Assembly (NCBI RefSeq): GCF_019112545.1
Contig: NW_025064884.1
Span: forward strand, 1,748,032-1,812,031
Origin: Guyanagaster necrorhizus
Taxonomy: Eukaryota; Basidiomycota; Agaricomycetes; Agaricales; Physalacriaceae
Direction of reading: 5' to 3'
DNA length: 64,000 bases
Shown here: piece by piece, positions 11,401 through 23,329 of the stretch
How positions within the stretch are numbered: the stretch's first letter is position 1
Layout: each line of letters opens with the position of its first letter
Made by a program: the position numbers and the translations under genes
The notes under the pieces: model-generated
Database searches by the model: none
Told to the model about the DNA's origin: nothing
Seen by the model: the letters and a program-made list of their open reading frames with translations, nothing else

Positions 11401-12669
11401 GGATATGATAACTGGACTTCCCAAAAGTGATAGCTATGATGTGATAATCATCATAGTTGATTGCTTCTTGAAGATGATCATTCTGATCACCTGCTCAATA
11501 GAACTCACATCTGAGGGATGAGCGAAAATACTACAGGATGAGATATATGCAAAATACAGAATGCCTCAAGTAGTAATTTCAGACAGAAGACCACAATTCA
11601 TGTTCAAGTTCTTGGACAATCTATACTGACTCCTCAACATCAAACAAAATACCTCAATAGCATATCATCCACAGACAGATGGCCAAATGGAACAGACCAA
11701 TCAAGAGATCAAAGGTACCTCTGACTTTTCATCAGTTATCGACAGGATGACTAGATAGAATGGCTAGCACTAGCTGCATTCCAACATAATAACAGAGTTC
11801 ATTCAGCAATGAGCAAAACACTATTCTTTGTGAACTACAGATAGAACTCACCAGTTGTTCAAACAGGATAGATTCACACATCAATACTGGCATCAACAGA
11901 CTTTGCAATGACAATGGCAAAGATCCATAAAGAAACCAGAATGGCCCTTAAGAAGGCTGCTACTACGATGAAAAAACAATATGATAAACACCATTATCCA
12001 GCACATCAATATTCAACCAATGACAAAGTTTGGTTAAATACGACAAATCTTCATCTCCCAAGACCAAAGCAGAAACTGGCAGATAAACAGACAGGACCAT
12101 TCAAAGTCATTGCTAAGATTGGGAACTCCACATACAGATTGCAATTACCTGCAACCTGAAAGGTCCATAATGTTTTTAACGAAACATTATTGACACTATA
12201 CATTGCTCCAGCCTTTCCAAACTAAGAACAACCATCTCTACCTCCAGCAGAACTCATTAATGATGAGGAACACTATGAAATCGATGAAGTGCTAAACCAC
12301 AAAACTCGAAAGGTCAAAGCATGAGGCAGAGGCATGAAAACAACTATTGACTATCTAATCAGCTGGAAAGAATATAGACTGAAATCAAACCAATGGATCA
12401 ACAAAAAATATATGAATGCAGAAGAGGCAATTCAGGACTATGAGCACAGGATCAACAAGATGGATGCAGAGGGGGTCATATCCAATGTTATCTCTGAGCA
12501 AATACATCCACCTATGATCAAGAGAGACAAGACGATGACAGACTCAGCATATCAACCATCTGAGAACAATAGAGGACATGTATCGACAGATGAGCCAGAA
12601 ATGGTGAGGACATACAGCAAAGAACAATCTCCAAGAGAAAGTAGAGATGCTGACACTGCAACTGGCTAA
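8480..12669 (+). pseudogene. Element B pol: protease, RT, RNase H, integrase, chromodomain
   Basis: Frame -1 to gag. Protease motif at 9,083-9,100 reads LINSSC where LIDSGC is expected, so the catalytic Asp is lost. RT about 9,750-10,440 keeps YLDD at 10,130-10,141. RNase H begins VEADSSEGTIG near 10,567. Integrase follows with the zinc region (CYDHATARHPE, CKMCQ) and ISVDMITGLP, VVISDRRPQF, QTDGQME, so D, D and E are visible. A one-base loss near 11,715 shifts frame. The chromodomain is at about 12,330-12,450 (TIDYLISWKEY). A 60-codon hydrophilic extension (to TATG, 12,669) follows that family A copies lack. Many stops: inactive. Confidence 0.85.
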
Positions 12670-12825
12670 AATGACTTATCCAAACATAACGAAATATACA
12701 ATGACAAAGGGAGATTGATGTACATCTAGCCAGATATACATCAACCAACCTGCCACAAATGGTGCAGAGATCAATCTCACATGGACTCAATGACTTATCT
12801 CTAATTTAACCATCAGGATGATGGT

Positions 12826-12841
12826 CTTAAGGAGGGGGTAA
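12826..12841 (+). promoter_or_regulatory. Polypurine tract of element B
   Basis: TTAAGGAGGGGGTAA lies directly before the 3' LTR. The same motif precedes the 3' LTRs at 13,912 and 35,591 and, on the other strand, those at 36,560 and 46,114. Confidence 0.75.
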
Positions 12842-13362
12842 TGTTATGATTTTTTCTACTTTTCTTTTCTTTTTCCTTGGAAATAACCCCTATCTTTGCT
12901 TAGTCAAGGCACTTAGACCAGTGCTTAGGACCATGGGAACATTTAGCTCAGCAACCCAGTCAGTCATTGTCTTATCATGCTGCTGTGTGCTGTGAAGAGA
13001 GAGATAATACTCCTTTTATTTCTCAATTGCAGTGCAGCAGTAACAGCACAACAGCAAGACAACAGCCTTTGTGGAGAGCCTGACAACAGCAGGGGTAACA
13101 GCTCTACAGCAGACAATATCTTTTGTGAACAGCTATTAATAGCCAGATAACAGAACAGTATTTAAGTAGCACTGTTTTCACTGTAGTAGCTCCAGCATTA
13201 AGCTAAAGTTTATTCTTCACCATCTACTCTCGAGCTCAAGCTTCTTGCCACACCTTGAACCACTACTGCTATTACCTTGTGAACTCAGTCAGTTTAACCT
13301 GAAGTGCAAGATTCTGAACTGTTTATCATGTGTTGATAGTCACATGGAATTTGGGCTTAACA
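12842..13362 (+). repeat. Element B 3' LTR (521 bp)
   Basis: TGTTATGATT to GGGCTTAACA, same length as the 5' LTR. It retains one CpG (CTCGAG near 13,230) where the 5' LTR has CTTGAG. It is followed by the CACTC duplication. Confidence 0.9.
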
Positions 13363-13367
13363 CACTC
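13363..13367 (+). repeat. Target site duplication CACTC (right)
   Basis: Second copy of the five bases at 5,342-5,346. The interrupted integrase continues immediately after it (LKKAVISIKKQYDKHH). Confidence 0.9.
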
Positions 13368-13911
13368 TCAAGAAAGCAGTGATATCAATAAAGAAACAAT
13401 ATGATAAACATCACTCTGCAGCCCACATATATCTAGTCAATGACAAAGTTTGGTTGGACACTACCAACCTTCACCTCTCATGACTAAAATAGAAGCTGCT
13501 GACAAACATACTAGGTCCTTCTCTATCCTCATCAAAATTGGTGCATCTGCATACAAATTGTGCCTTCCAACTAATTGGAAGATGCATGATATTTTTAATG
13601 AATCTTTGCTCATGCCCTTTATCATGCCCACCTTTCCAAACCAAGAATGTCTGCCTCCACTACCCTCTCATCTGATTGATAACAAGAAACATTATGAAAT
13701 TGATCAAATTCTCAATCATAAATTATACAAAATCAAGGCACAAAGGGGAGAGACAATGACTACTATTGATTATTTGGTTAGTTGGAAAGACTATAGCCCC
13801 AAATCTAACCAATATATTAATAAAAAATAAATGGATGCTACAAAGGCCATATGCAACTATGAGTTATCCCTAAATTAAGCCATTGGGATCATAATCTTAA
13901 GGAGAGGGTAA
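13368..13911 (+). pseudogene. Family A pol continuation: integrase tail and chromodomain
   Basis: Continues the coding region broken at 5,346: KKQYDKHH, NDKVWLDTTNLHL, a frame change near 13,480, then IKIGASAYKLCLPTNWK, NKKHYEIDQILNHKL and the chromodomain core TTIDYLVSWKDYSPKSNQ, ending at YELSLN. The polypurine-like GGAGAGGGTAA precedes the LTR. This is the 3' end of the copy that received element B. Confidence 0.85.
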
Positions 13912-14372
13912 TGTTATGATTTTTCACTTCTTTTCTTGAATTAACCCCTATTTATGCTTAGTCAAAGCATCTACACCAGTGCTTGAAACCATGAGAGAAG
14001 CTTAGTTATTACAAACAAGCCAATCTATCATTATCCTCCAATGTAGTGACAAACCCTTGATAATACACAATCAACCTTTTGTGTACAATAGTGATATCCA
14101 AGGACAAAGGGCACCAGGACTCAATGATACACAATAAGTAGTCTTATATTTAGTTCTACCATGTACAGTATATAAGAAGGCTTGCTCTTGCTGGAAAACC
14201 CCAGCTTCAAGCTAAAGTTTATTCTCACATCATTCTACTCTCAAGTCAATCCTAAGGCCTTGGAACATATTAATCAATAGTCACACTAAAGTGAACTCTG
14301 CCATTTCACTTGAAGTGTGAAGTGATGACAGTTTATTATGTGCCTGTGATCACATGCAGCTTGGGTCTAACA
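13912..14372 (+). repeat. Family A 3' LTR (461 bp)
   Basis: TGTTATGATT to GGTCTAACA, with GTATATAAG and AGCTTCAAGCTAAAG. It closes the family A copy whose 5' half is missing at 3,955. The LTR at 3,480 may be its partner after internal deletion. Confidence 0.8.
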
Positions 14373-14549
14373 CTTATCACAATGGCAGCCTATATCTATC
14401 AGCTACAACTCTTTACTCCTCTCCATGAAATCCTTATAGCTTATCTCATCATACTTCTATATCAAAATCAGACCCAGACTCAGCATCTAGAATTGGACCC
14501 TGGCAGAAGCAGTGCTAGAGATTTGTGAGTGTTAGTAGAAGCCTAACAT
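14373..14549 (+). other. Unassigned AT-rich spacer
   Basis: No coding or repeat match recognised between the LTR end and the repeat fragment that follows. Confidence 0.4.
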
Positions 14550-14690
14550 CAAACCAGCTGTTATATATGTCTTATTTCACTGTGCTCTAGCCATATTCTT
14601 TATTGTGCACATGGTAAACTGTGATACAGTCCATGTATTGTTATAATTCACAAAATTACATGTTTGGACATGCAGCAGGCATGTCAGCAG
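14550..14690 (+). repeat. Fragment of the inverted-repeat family (outer end)
   Basis: About 140 bp clearly similar to 58,030-58,166: TTTCACTG, CTCTAGCCAT, TTCTTTATTGTG, GTGATACAGTC, ATAATTCACAAAATTACATG and GGACATGCAGCAGGCATGTCA are shared. It ends exactly at the terminal GCATGTCA and abuts gag coding sequence, so it behaves like a defined repeat end. Confidence 0.75.
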
Positions 14691-14847
14691 AGAGAAGGGC
14701 TATTTATCTCAGAACTGCCCAAAGAAAAAACAAATCCACAAGAAGATCTGAGTGCAAATAGCCAAGCTGCAGAAGGAAGCTGATGGACTTGAAGAACTAG
14801 GGAAGGACATAAAGGTTGAGGAGGTAAAAGACAGAGCTGATGAGTGA
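14691..14847 (+). pseudogene. Truncated gag C-terminus (5'-truncated chromovirus)
   Basis: Begins in the middle of the zinc knuckle (REKGYLSQNCPKK equivalent), then AKLQKEADGLEEL and VEEVKDRADE, up to TGA at 14,845-14,847, which overlaps the pol frame as in the complete elements. Capsid, ORF1, primer-binding site and 5' LTR are missing; the repeat fragment ending at 14,690 takes their place. Confidence 0.7.
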
Positions 14848-17800
14848 GCAATTTCACTTGATCAGCTAAAGAATTTAATGGTGTGTCTTGGAATACCATC
14901 AGTCAGACTTGTGCTAGCTCTATGGGTACTTATTTACATATGCATTCAAATATACCTGAACCTGTCATCCCAAACACACCAAAGGAATTGCAAAACCCAA
15001 AGCTCATCCATCTATGGGCCAAATAGAGGGAGAGACCCCCAATGGCTGGCTAAAGCTGTTCAACACTAAATAGACTTAGCAGGCTATCTAAAATGCCAAA
15101 GATGAAGCTGAAGCCAAAGCAGTGCTCAAGAACTGGATACATCAGATATGAGTCAAAGAAGTGACCAACAAGATGATTGAAGGAATAAGGAAGACAGAGA
15201 GGAATGAAGTCTTAGAATGGTTGGATCAATTAAGAGGGTCTGAGAAGTACATTCAGCAACAAAAGGCTACTGAAAAAGACCTTATCATTAAGGCTCAGAT
15301 CAAGACTCTAACCATCTGATCTGCACATGCCATTACAGCTCTAGTTGACAGTAGCTGCACTGAAAGCTCCATTAATCATGTTTTTATCATTAAGCACAAT
15401 CTTTTCACTCAAGCCACTATGGCTTCAATCTCAGTATACAATGCTTATGGAATGAAGAACCAAACCAGATTAATTACTAAGTTTATCAAACTCTAATTAA
15501 TGATCAGAGATCACTCAGAACAGATTGACTTGGCTGTGACTGAACTGGAATCCAAGGAGATCTTTCTGGATCATGACTGGCTTATTTGGCACAATCTGCT
15601 AATTAACTGAAAGACTGGCCAGATCACCTTTGCTTAATGCCAGTGTCACAAAATACCTTTTGAATTGCCTGATGAAGACCCAAAAAACTATTGGGATAAG
15701 AAAATAAAAGATGGAGAGACAATATTAGCTATGGATATGGATCATGCAATCTATATTCAAGCAATTCATCACACCAATGACCTGGCAGCAAGAGTGAATA
15801 AGAAGAAGAAGGCCAAGATATTTGAAGAGCTAGTATCTAAGTGAGCACAAGACTTCTATAATCTGTTTTCCAAAGAAAGCTTCAATAAACTGCCAGAACT
15901 GAAGCCTTGAGACCATACAATTGAATATATTTCCAATGCCAGTGCCAATCTTGATTGCAAGATATACAATCTCAGTTTGCTGGAGCAGGGCAAACTAGAC
16001 AAGTTCCTAGAGGAAAACTTGTCAAGCAGATAAATCAGGCCATCAAAATCTCTCATAGCATCACCCTTCTTTTTTATTAAGAAGGACAACAAACTCTGAC
16101 TGGTTCTTGACTACCAGAAACTCAATGAGATGACAATCAAGAATCATTATCCTCTCTTACTGATTTTCAAATTGATAGACAAGCTGCATGGCACTCAGTA
16201 TTATTCCAAACTTGATGTTTGGTAGAGATACAACAATATACAGATTAAAGAGAGAGATAAGTGGAATGCTGCATTCTAAACTAACCACAGGCTCTTTGAG
16301 TTCATGGTTATATTCTTTGGGCTAATCAATTCACTTATGATCTTTCAATGGATGATGAATGACATCTTGATCATGTCAAAAGATTGAAACAAACACTGAC
16401 ACTTAGTCTACCAAGTACTAGAGCTGATGAGGAAGCACAAGTTATTTCTCAAGGCCAAGAAGTGTGAGTTTGAGGTGCTGGAAACCAAATATCTTAGGGT
16501 GATTATCAGCAAAGAGAGTATCTGGATGGATCCCATTAAGGTGGCAAGGGTGACAGAATGGCTGAAGCTGACCAAGAAGAAGGAATTGCAATCCCTCTTT
16601 GGATTTACAAACTTTTACCACTAATTTATCTGAAATTACAGCAAGATTGTCTGTCTCATGACCCAACTCACAGAGAATGCCCTCTGGATCTGAAGAATAG
16701 CCCAACAGTCTGTATTTGATGATTTAAAGAGGCAATTAGCTGAAGACATGATACTTACAGTACCAATAGAGGAGAGGAGATTCCAAGTTGAAGCTGACTC
16801 AAGTGAGAGAGCAATAGAAGCAAGATGGAAAATGATAACTCATTGCTTTCCTCTCAAAGGCACTGACCACTACTGAATGCACCTATAAGATTTATGACAA
16901 GAAACTCTTGGCCATCATATTGGCACTCATCAAATAGAGGCATTACCTGATTAGTGTCATTCACATCTTTAAGGTCTGGACTAATCATTAAAACCTGTGC
17001 TATTTCTGATCACTACAGAAACTCAATCAATAGTAAGCCCACTGGATTACCAAGCTTATGCAATATCAAAACACCTTACATCATAAGACAGGAACCACAA
17101 ACAAGAAAGCAGACCTGTTGAGTTGTAGACTCGATCATAATCAGGGAGAAGAGAACAATAATGGAGTAACACTCTTGAAGCTGGAACACTTCTAAGCTAT
17201 AATCATACTAACAGAAGAGGAAGTCAACAAGCAAATCAAAAGTGTGACATGACAGATAGACTTATGAGACCAGTGAATTGCCCTCTCTATCAATCACAAA
17301 TAGAGTATGACCAAGTCAGAAGACTTAGTTTACTATAACAATTGAATTTACATTCTCTATGATCATACTCTCTGAAGAGAGATCATCACTATGTCTCACA
17401 ACCACATCATCACAGAATACTCAGGAATACAAAAATGAAGAAGCTGATATTGAGAGAGTACTAGTGGCTGAAAATAAGGCAAGATATCAAAAAGTATGTT
17501 AAGAGGTGCAAAACTTGTCAGCAAACTAAATCAAGTACATAAGTATGAGCTGTCCCACTTTATCCAAATGAGGTTCCTACAGAGCCATAGACTCACATCT
17601 GTCAATATAATCATCAGACTCTCAGACTGTAATGGCTATGATGCTATTATTATTGTTGTTGATTGGTTTTCAAAGATGATCATTCTGATTGCATCTCAAC
17701 AGAACTGTCCTCCAAGGGATAGGTAAAGATATTATATGATGAAGTATATGCAAAACATGGAATGTCTCAAGTCATTATTTCAGACCATAGTCCACAATTT

Positions 17801-18694
17801 ATCTCCAAATTTCTTGATGATTTTTATTGTCTTTTTAACATCTGAAGCAATGCATTGACTGCTTATCACCCACAAACTGATGGGCAAACTGAGCATGCTA
17901 ATCAAGAAATCAAGAAGTATCTTCAGATGTTCATCAATCACAAACAGAATGATTAGACTGAGTGGCTTGCTCTAGCAGCATTCCAATATAATAATCATGT
18001 TCACTCTACAACTAACAAGATCCTCTTCTTCATCAATAATGAGCAGCATCTCCATGTTATGGTCACTAACCAATACAATACTACAACCCCTCTTTTATCT
18101 GACTTCACACAACTCATGTCTGCAATTCATATCAAAACACACACTGCTCTTGAGAAGGCTGTCACTGCCATGAAGGCACAATATGATAAACACTGATGAC
18201 CAGCTCACAAATGCTCTATAAATGACAAAGTCTGGCTCAATGCCAGGAACCTTCATCTTTTCCACCTAAAACACAAACTCACTGACAAATGCACTAGATC
18301 TTTTCTCATATTTGCAAGAGTTAATTCTTTTATATATCACCTATAGTTGCCCAACATCTGGTGCATCCATCCAATCTTCAATGGAACACTTCTCACCCCT
18401 TATATTGCATCTACCTTTTTCAACCAAGAAGCCCTACTGTCTTTTGAGCCAATCCTAATCAAAGATAAGAAACACTATAAAGTCAAATACATTTTGGATC
18501 ATAAACTACAAAAAGTTTGAGTCTATAGTAGTGGCAGTCATACTGTCATCCATTATCTTATCAAATAGAAAGACTGTAGGCTCAAATCCAATCAATAGAT
18601 CCATAAGTAGAACCTGAACATAGACAATGCTATTCACAACTATGAAATTTCCATTAATTGATCTATTGGAATGATAGTCTTAAGAGAGAGGTGA
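14844..18694 (+). pseudogene. Family C pol with catalytic RT motif deleted
   Basis: Protease near 15,340-15,370 (ALVDSSCTESSIN; Gly of DSG changed to Ser). RT about 16,030-16,630 reads FFFIKK, LPLL, SKLDVW, then FQWMMNDILIMSK. Compared with element B, 17 codons including YLDD are missing exactly between two GACAT repeats (junction 16,361-16,370). RNase H begins VEADSSERAIE near 16,790. Integrase retains VIISDHSPQF and [13 protein letters not shown] (about 17,770-17,910). Chromodomain remnants reach 18,670. Dozens of stops. The element cannot be autonomous even apart from the stops. Confidence 0.85.
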
Positions 18695-19143
18695 TGTTAT
18701 GCTTTTCTCTATATCTTTTTTTTTTTCTTATCTCTTTAAGGCATCTATCTTATTCTGAGCACTTTCTTGAGGAGTGTGGAAAAATTAGATAATCACAACA
18801 GATGGAGCACTATTGTACTTGGTTGTCTTATCCACAGACAATGCCCCATTGTTTTACCTCTGATAACCAAGTAAGACCAGTATTGTAATATAGAACAGTA
18901 TAATAGGCAGTAGTTATATTTATTACAAGCAGAGCAGTATATAAGTAGGATAGCTCTCACTGTAGTAGTCCAGCTTTGAGCCATAAGTTTATCTCACACT
19001 ATCTTCTCTCAAGCCTAGCTTGTCTTTAGCCTTAAAGCACTTTACCTGTCAGAACACATCAAGTAGACTCTAGCATGACTGTATAAACATGATACAGCAC
19101 TAGATTATTATATGTTCAGGTCACATGCCAGTTAGATCTAATA
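18695..19143 (+). repeat. Family C 3' LTR (449 bp)
   Basis: Preceded by TCTTAAGAGAGAGGTGA. Starts TGTTATGCTTTT and ends AGATCTAATA, where other copies have TCTAACA (a C to T change). Contains GTATATAAGTAGG and CAGCTTTGAGCC. It resembles the minus-strand LTRs of element F. Confidence 0.75.
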
Positions 19144-19689
19144 TTGTGATAGTTGAAAGAGCAGTAAAATGAGGTATAGTCTCTTCAATGTATCTCTATA
19201 GACTTTTGCCTTTCAGCAATTCAGTGATCTATAGCTTTTAGAAGATATAGTTCTTCCTGTTGAAGTGACTGTTTATATTAGAAAGGATTGTGACTCCCAA
19301 TAATATTGACATCTTAGAGAGTATGTGATAATAGTGATGAGATTGGCTCTGATATGTGTGATAGTGTGTAATGAGTGGCAAGTTGAGTTGAAAATTTGCT
19401 GCATATTCTTCTTGACTATATTAAGCTATAGAACATATAACCTTTTAATAGAAGAATATAGGTGAGATCTATAAATAAGTATGAGTAAGTAAATATCAGA
19501 TATGGTAAAGTATATGTATCTCAGTCAGGCACAGTGAAGATGAAATGACTGAGATACTTGAGTAATGATAAGTGGACTATATAGTGATTGAAAAAAGATA
19601 AGAGATAAGTAAGTATATATATAGTAAGATTGAAGAAGAGATAACAGGTATACAATATGTATATCCTACAACAATAATTGAGTCACTCT
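19144..19689. other. Repeat-derived AT-rich stretch, no clear gene
   Basis: Between the family C LTR and the minus-strand gag. It may continue the minus-strand element downstream of gag, but no protease or RT motif is recognisable. Confidence 0.35.
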
Positions 19690-22010
19690 ATCAGCTTTCC
19701 TGAGAGCTATATGGACACTGATAAAAGAAAGACCAGAAGGGCCTGAGTACTTGCCAGAGATTATCTGCCTATCTAAGCATTTTCTGGACTTATATCCAGT
19801 CTTATCACACTGAAAATATCATCTTTCAGTCAAGTATTCTGCTTTCTCTTTCTTGGATAGAGTCTTCTCACTCTAAGGCTTTTTTCTCTAGTAGAAGTTA
19901 TCCCAGTTTCAGGAGCTTGAAATAGCAATAGTATCAGATTGAATTTCACATGTCTTCTGCATTGGATTCAATCTTGTAGGTTTTGGGGAATGATCATGCT
20001 TGGTGTGAGGCACATTATTGTACTTCCTGTTTTCAGTGGCAGAATTGATGTGCAAGTTGCTTGCATAATGATTATGCTTATAGTTGTGATGCTGAGTTTC
20101 TTCTATACTGATCTGAGTAATTTCAATAATCTCAGCTATGTTAGAGATCTCATCTCATGAATTAATTTTTTGATGGTATTCTCATATGAGTAGCTCAGCC
20201 TGAATGGTCTGATAGAGCTTATGCCAAAGCTTAATAACTTTAGTTCACTCAGCTTCATCCTTCAGCATTCTAAACTGACTATATAGTTTGAATGCATAGT
20301 CTCAGATATATCTAGGACTCTGAAAGCACTTTGCAATCTTGCAATGGATTTCAGTATGATAATCACATGGGAAACATCAATTGAATAATTTATTATAGAA
20401 ATATATAAGCATCTAGTCCTTATAATCTGCACTAACATTTTGAATAAAAAATCAGTGTGCCTCTCTCTTCAAGAAGTGAGCAACATGAAACATCTCATTA
20501 TAGTGAGATACTCCAGCTACTTTCAAATATTATGCAGCTTCTTGAATAAACATTGTCAAAGCTTCAAGATTTAAACTACCATCATATGATGTGAGAGATA
20601 TGAGATGATCATTCTTAGCCTGTTTATGACATTTCTTATCCTTGTGAGACTTTTTAGAACCAGCTATAATATTATCAGAGTCATCTACTTTACTATCAGA
20701 TGATGATGAGTCTAAGGAGTCACTATCTGAAGGATCTGGATCTCTCACTATAGCTTTGCCAAGAGCCCAACCCAGAAAGCTAATTGGTGCAACTTGATCT
20801 AGTGCATAAGCTGAGCATAAGTGGCTACTACCAATCATGGGTGTGGTCACAGTGAGATTCATACATGCTGAATATAGAGCAGCATCAACTATATGCCATG
20901 TTTGAGCTCTAGGCAAGAATGATTGTCTATCAGTCATGGAGATTGCAATCTGATTGAGCAGAGGAAGCATGACAAGTGTTTAAATTAGCCTCTTCTATGA
21001 TCTCAACTGTACACCTAGATTGTTTGAGCATTATCTGAGCAGTGGCCAGTATATCTGAGACTTCAGAGCTAGTCTCAGCAGGCTCATCTGTAGTATTGTT
21101 GTTGTCAGCAACAATGCTCTCATCATTTGAGTGTAAGTGTTGGTATAGATAAGCAGCAGCCTCTTCTAGTAATAGGCATTATACTTCAGCCAATTCATTT
21201 TGAAAAGCCTTTCAAAAACTGAGAGTGTATCACTGACTGTCAATGTCAAAATCCTTCTCATTGAATCTTAGAAATGTGGCCAGTTTATTTTGGTAGTCAA
21301 TGAGCTTGCCTTTATTCTGAGGTGAGTCTGAAATTGGAGACAGAGATAGCATTGATCAATTTATCAAATCTATAGCCTGTCTGTATCTGTCCAATATTTT
21401 CTTGACCTTGTTAGAGATCAAAGTCCCAGCCTGCTGAATAGTGCTTCATTGCACAGATATAAGTTCTGGATGTTTATGAGAACATTCTTCATTTAGAACA
21501 ACAAATCTATTATACAATGGAGTAAGTACACTGTCAGCACTACTAGTAGCTGAAAACATGTTGGTCCTACAATAACACAATCTTCCAATCACCATCATCT
21601 AATTACCCTCTTCCTGGGTATCATCTCTGGTCTAGACTGGATCACTGTGCTTCACTGATGTTACAGAGACACTCTTCTGGTGACCTGCATTGAAAGCAAC
21701 CTCAGAAGGCTCCATCACTGTGACATCTGACATATGGTGTTCAGCCTCAGCATCTCAACCTATATCCACTCTGCAGTGGTCAACACTGCTGTCTCCTGTT
21801 GACAGCTCATCAGCAGGACTCTGACTCACTATAGTATGCTCATCAGCACTGCCATCAATATGCTCTCTATTGAGGGCTGTCCTATCTAAGGGCAAAGAAG
21901 AAAGGTCAGACAGAGATTCAGAAAATGATGGCTCACTCTGTAAATTTTTCAGAGCACAATAAGCAGCTCAAGTTGGACTTATAGATCAGTCACCTGGTGT
22001 TATAACATTC
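19690..22010 (-). pseudogene. Gag of a second gypsy lineage, minus strand
   Basis: Reads leftwards in essentially one frame with scattered stops. The N-terminal part (about 22,000-21,000) is acidic and helical (LPLDRTALNREHIDGSADEH, KKILDRYRQAIDLIN). The middle (20,970-20,530, 146 codons open) has a Ser/Asp-rich linker (DPDPSDSDSLDSSSSDS) and a basic patch (KKSHKDKKCHKQ). A capsid-like domain follows (LEALTMFIQEAA, FHVAHFLKREAH, YAFKLYSQFRMLKDEAE). A zinc knuckle remnant is near 19,770-19,825 (FQCDKTGYKSRKC; first Cys changed to Tyr). It differs from the chromoviral gags in the window. No pol follows: truncated. Confidence 0.7.
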
Positions 22011-22955
22011 TCTGCACTGTGGAGATTGTAAGTCAAGCTGGATATTATAATAGTATAAAAAAGCAGAGATAGAAGCAGAGAGAAAGAAAGAGAGAAAAGC
22101 AGAGATTTTTTTTGATGGTCATTGTTTAGATCATTTCAGTTGATCAGACTGAAGGGTTTCTTGTGACAGCATTCACCAAGGCTGTTGTTGGTTTAGTTGG
22201 TGTGATAGATGAAGAGGCAAAGTGATAGTTGAGTTATCAAAGTGTTAAGAGGTCAAAAATATATAATAAAAGTGGGACAAGTCACAGTTTCATTATGTGA
22301 GAACTCTTAATTGAGCAAAGCAGAGACCAGATAAGTGATACTTCAATTCAAAAAAAAAGTTGTCTATCTACTATATCCCAAAGATTTATAGAGTACTGGT
22401 TAATTCAAATAGATAAGAAACAGATGTAAAATAAGATCATAGAGATAAGAATAAGCATAATAGAGAACAGTAATCTATTTAGTTGAATAATATCAGCATA
22501 GGAATGTAAAAGATTAAGAAAGTAGAGTCTAATATATGTCAAGGTATTATATCTTGTGCTGAATGCTAACAAACACCTTGCAGCATTGATGGTGGTCAGA
22601 TCACTCAGAGCATTTCTATGAGTCTGAAAAAATTCAAATTATCAGCAGCTAACCTTAAATGATGACTATTCAAACAAATATACCATAGAAATTTCTAGTA
22701 ATTCAATTTGAGGACTGTGAAGGGTAAGAAGAATGGAAATTGCATCATCATGATCCTTTCAGAGGTAATTGAGTAATTGTAGTTACAATGGTAAATTTGA
22801 GCAGGAGAAGGGAATCAGAACTCACTGAATCAATGTTGAGCTATACTTTCTTTTTGTAATTGACTATTTTCATGATACTGATAGCTTGTTGTACTAGTAA
22901 GAGAAAGTGGGAGATTCAGTCAAATCTGAGGCTAAAGCTCAAGCTTTATCTATAG
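22011..22955. other. Leader-like noncoding stretch
   Basis: No coding region recognised. It contains a purine-rich run (about 22,060-22,110: AGAGAGAAAGAAAGAGAG) and several short A/T runs. Its place between gag and the repeat at 22,956-23,255 would fit a 5' leader of the minus-strand element. Confidence 0.35.
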
Positions 22956-23255
22956 TTTCACATTCTCAGCATATTGAAGAGGTTTTGCATGTGCACAAGA
23001 TAAAAACTGGTATAGCAGAGTGCTATCTACTGATCACAATCATACCAACACATACACAACACTTTTTAGTTCATTAGAGAGATTATAATATAATATAATA
23101 GCTATAGCAAATATGATTGTCTTCTCAAATGATTCCACTGCATGTGAATAGCAATAGTATGTGTACAACTGTCTCAGACCTCTCTAAGTCTCAAAGCTTT
23201 TTGTTTTATCAAAACAAGAGATAGCAATGAATATTGCCAGTGTGCTACATCATGA
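22956..23255 (+). repeat. Third copy of the inverted-repeat family (inner part)
   Basis: About 300 bp similar in plus orientation to 56,460-56,725: CAGAGTGCTATC, ACTGATCACA, AATTGTCTTCTC-like, CCACTGCATG, AATAGCAATAG, CTCTCTAAGTCTCAAAGCTTTT and CAAGAGATAG are shared. Its position next to a minus-strand gag suggests it could be LTR or leader of that lineage. Confidence 0.7.
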
Positions 23256-23329
23256 TATCATGAGCACAAAATTTTGGTCTTCCTGACTCTAAATCCACTA
23301 AAGCATCAAAGAAGCTGAGCAGTGAGCAT

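Larger units (their letters stand above)
5347..13362 (+). mobile_element. Element B: complete chromoviral gypsy retrotransposon (8,016 bp)
   Basis: Two 521-bp LTRs, a 5-bp TSD, primer-binding site, extra upstream ORF, gag, pol with chromodomain, and polypurine tract are all present, so the structure is complete. The coding frames carry many stops and at least one frameshift near 11,715, so it cannot make its own proteins now. The two LTRs differ by roughly 38 transitions and, by eye, no transversion or indel. It sits inside the integrase of an older family A copy, so it is younger than that copy. Confidence 0.92.

Noticed and set aside
22060..22110. Purine-rich run as a polypurine tract
   Set aside because: It is not followed by an LTR start in either direction.
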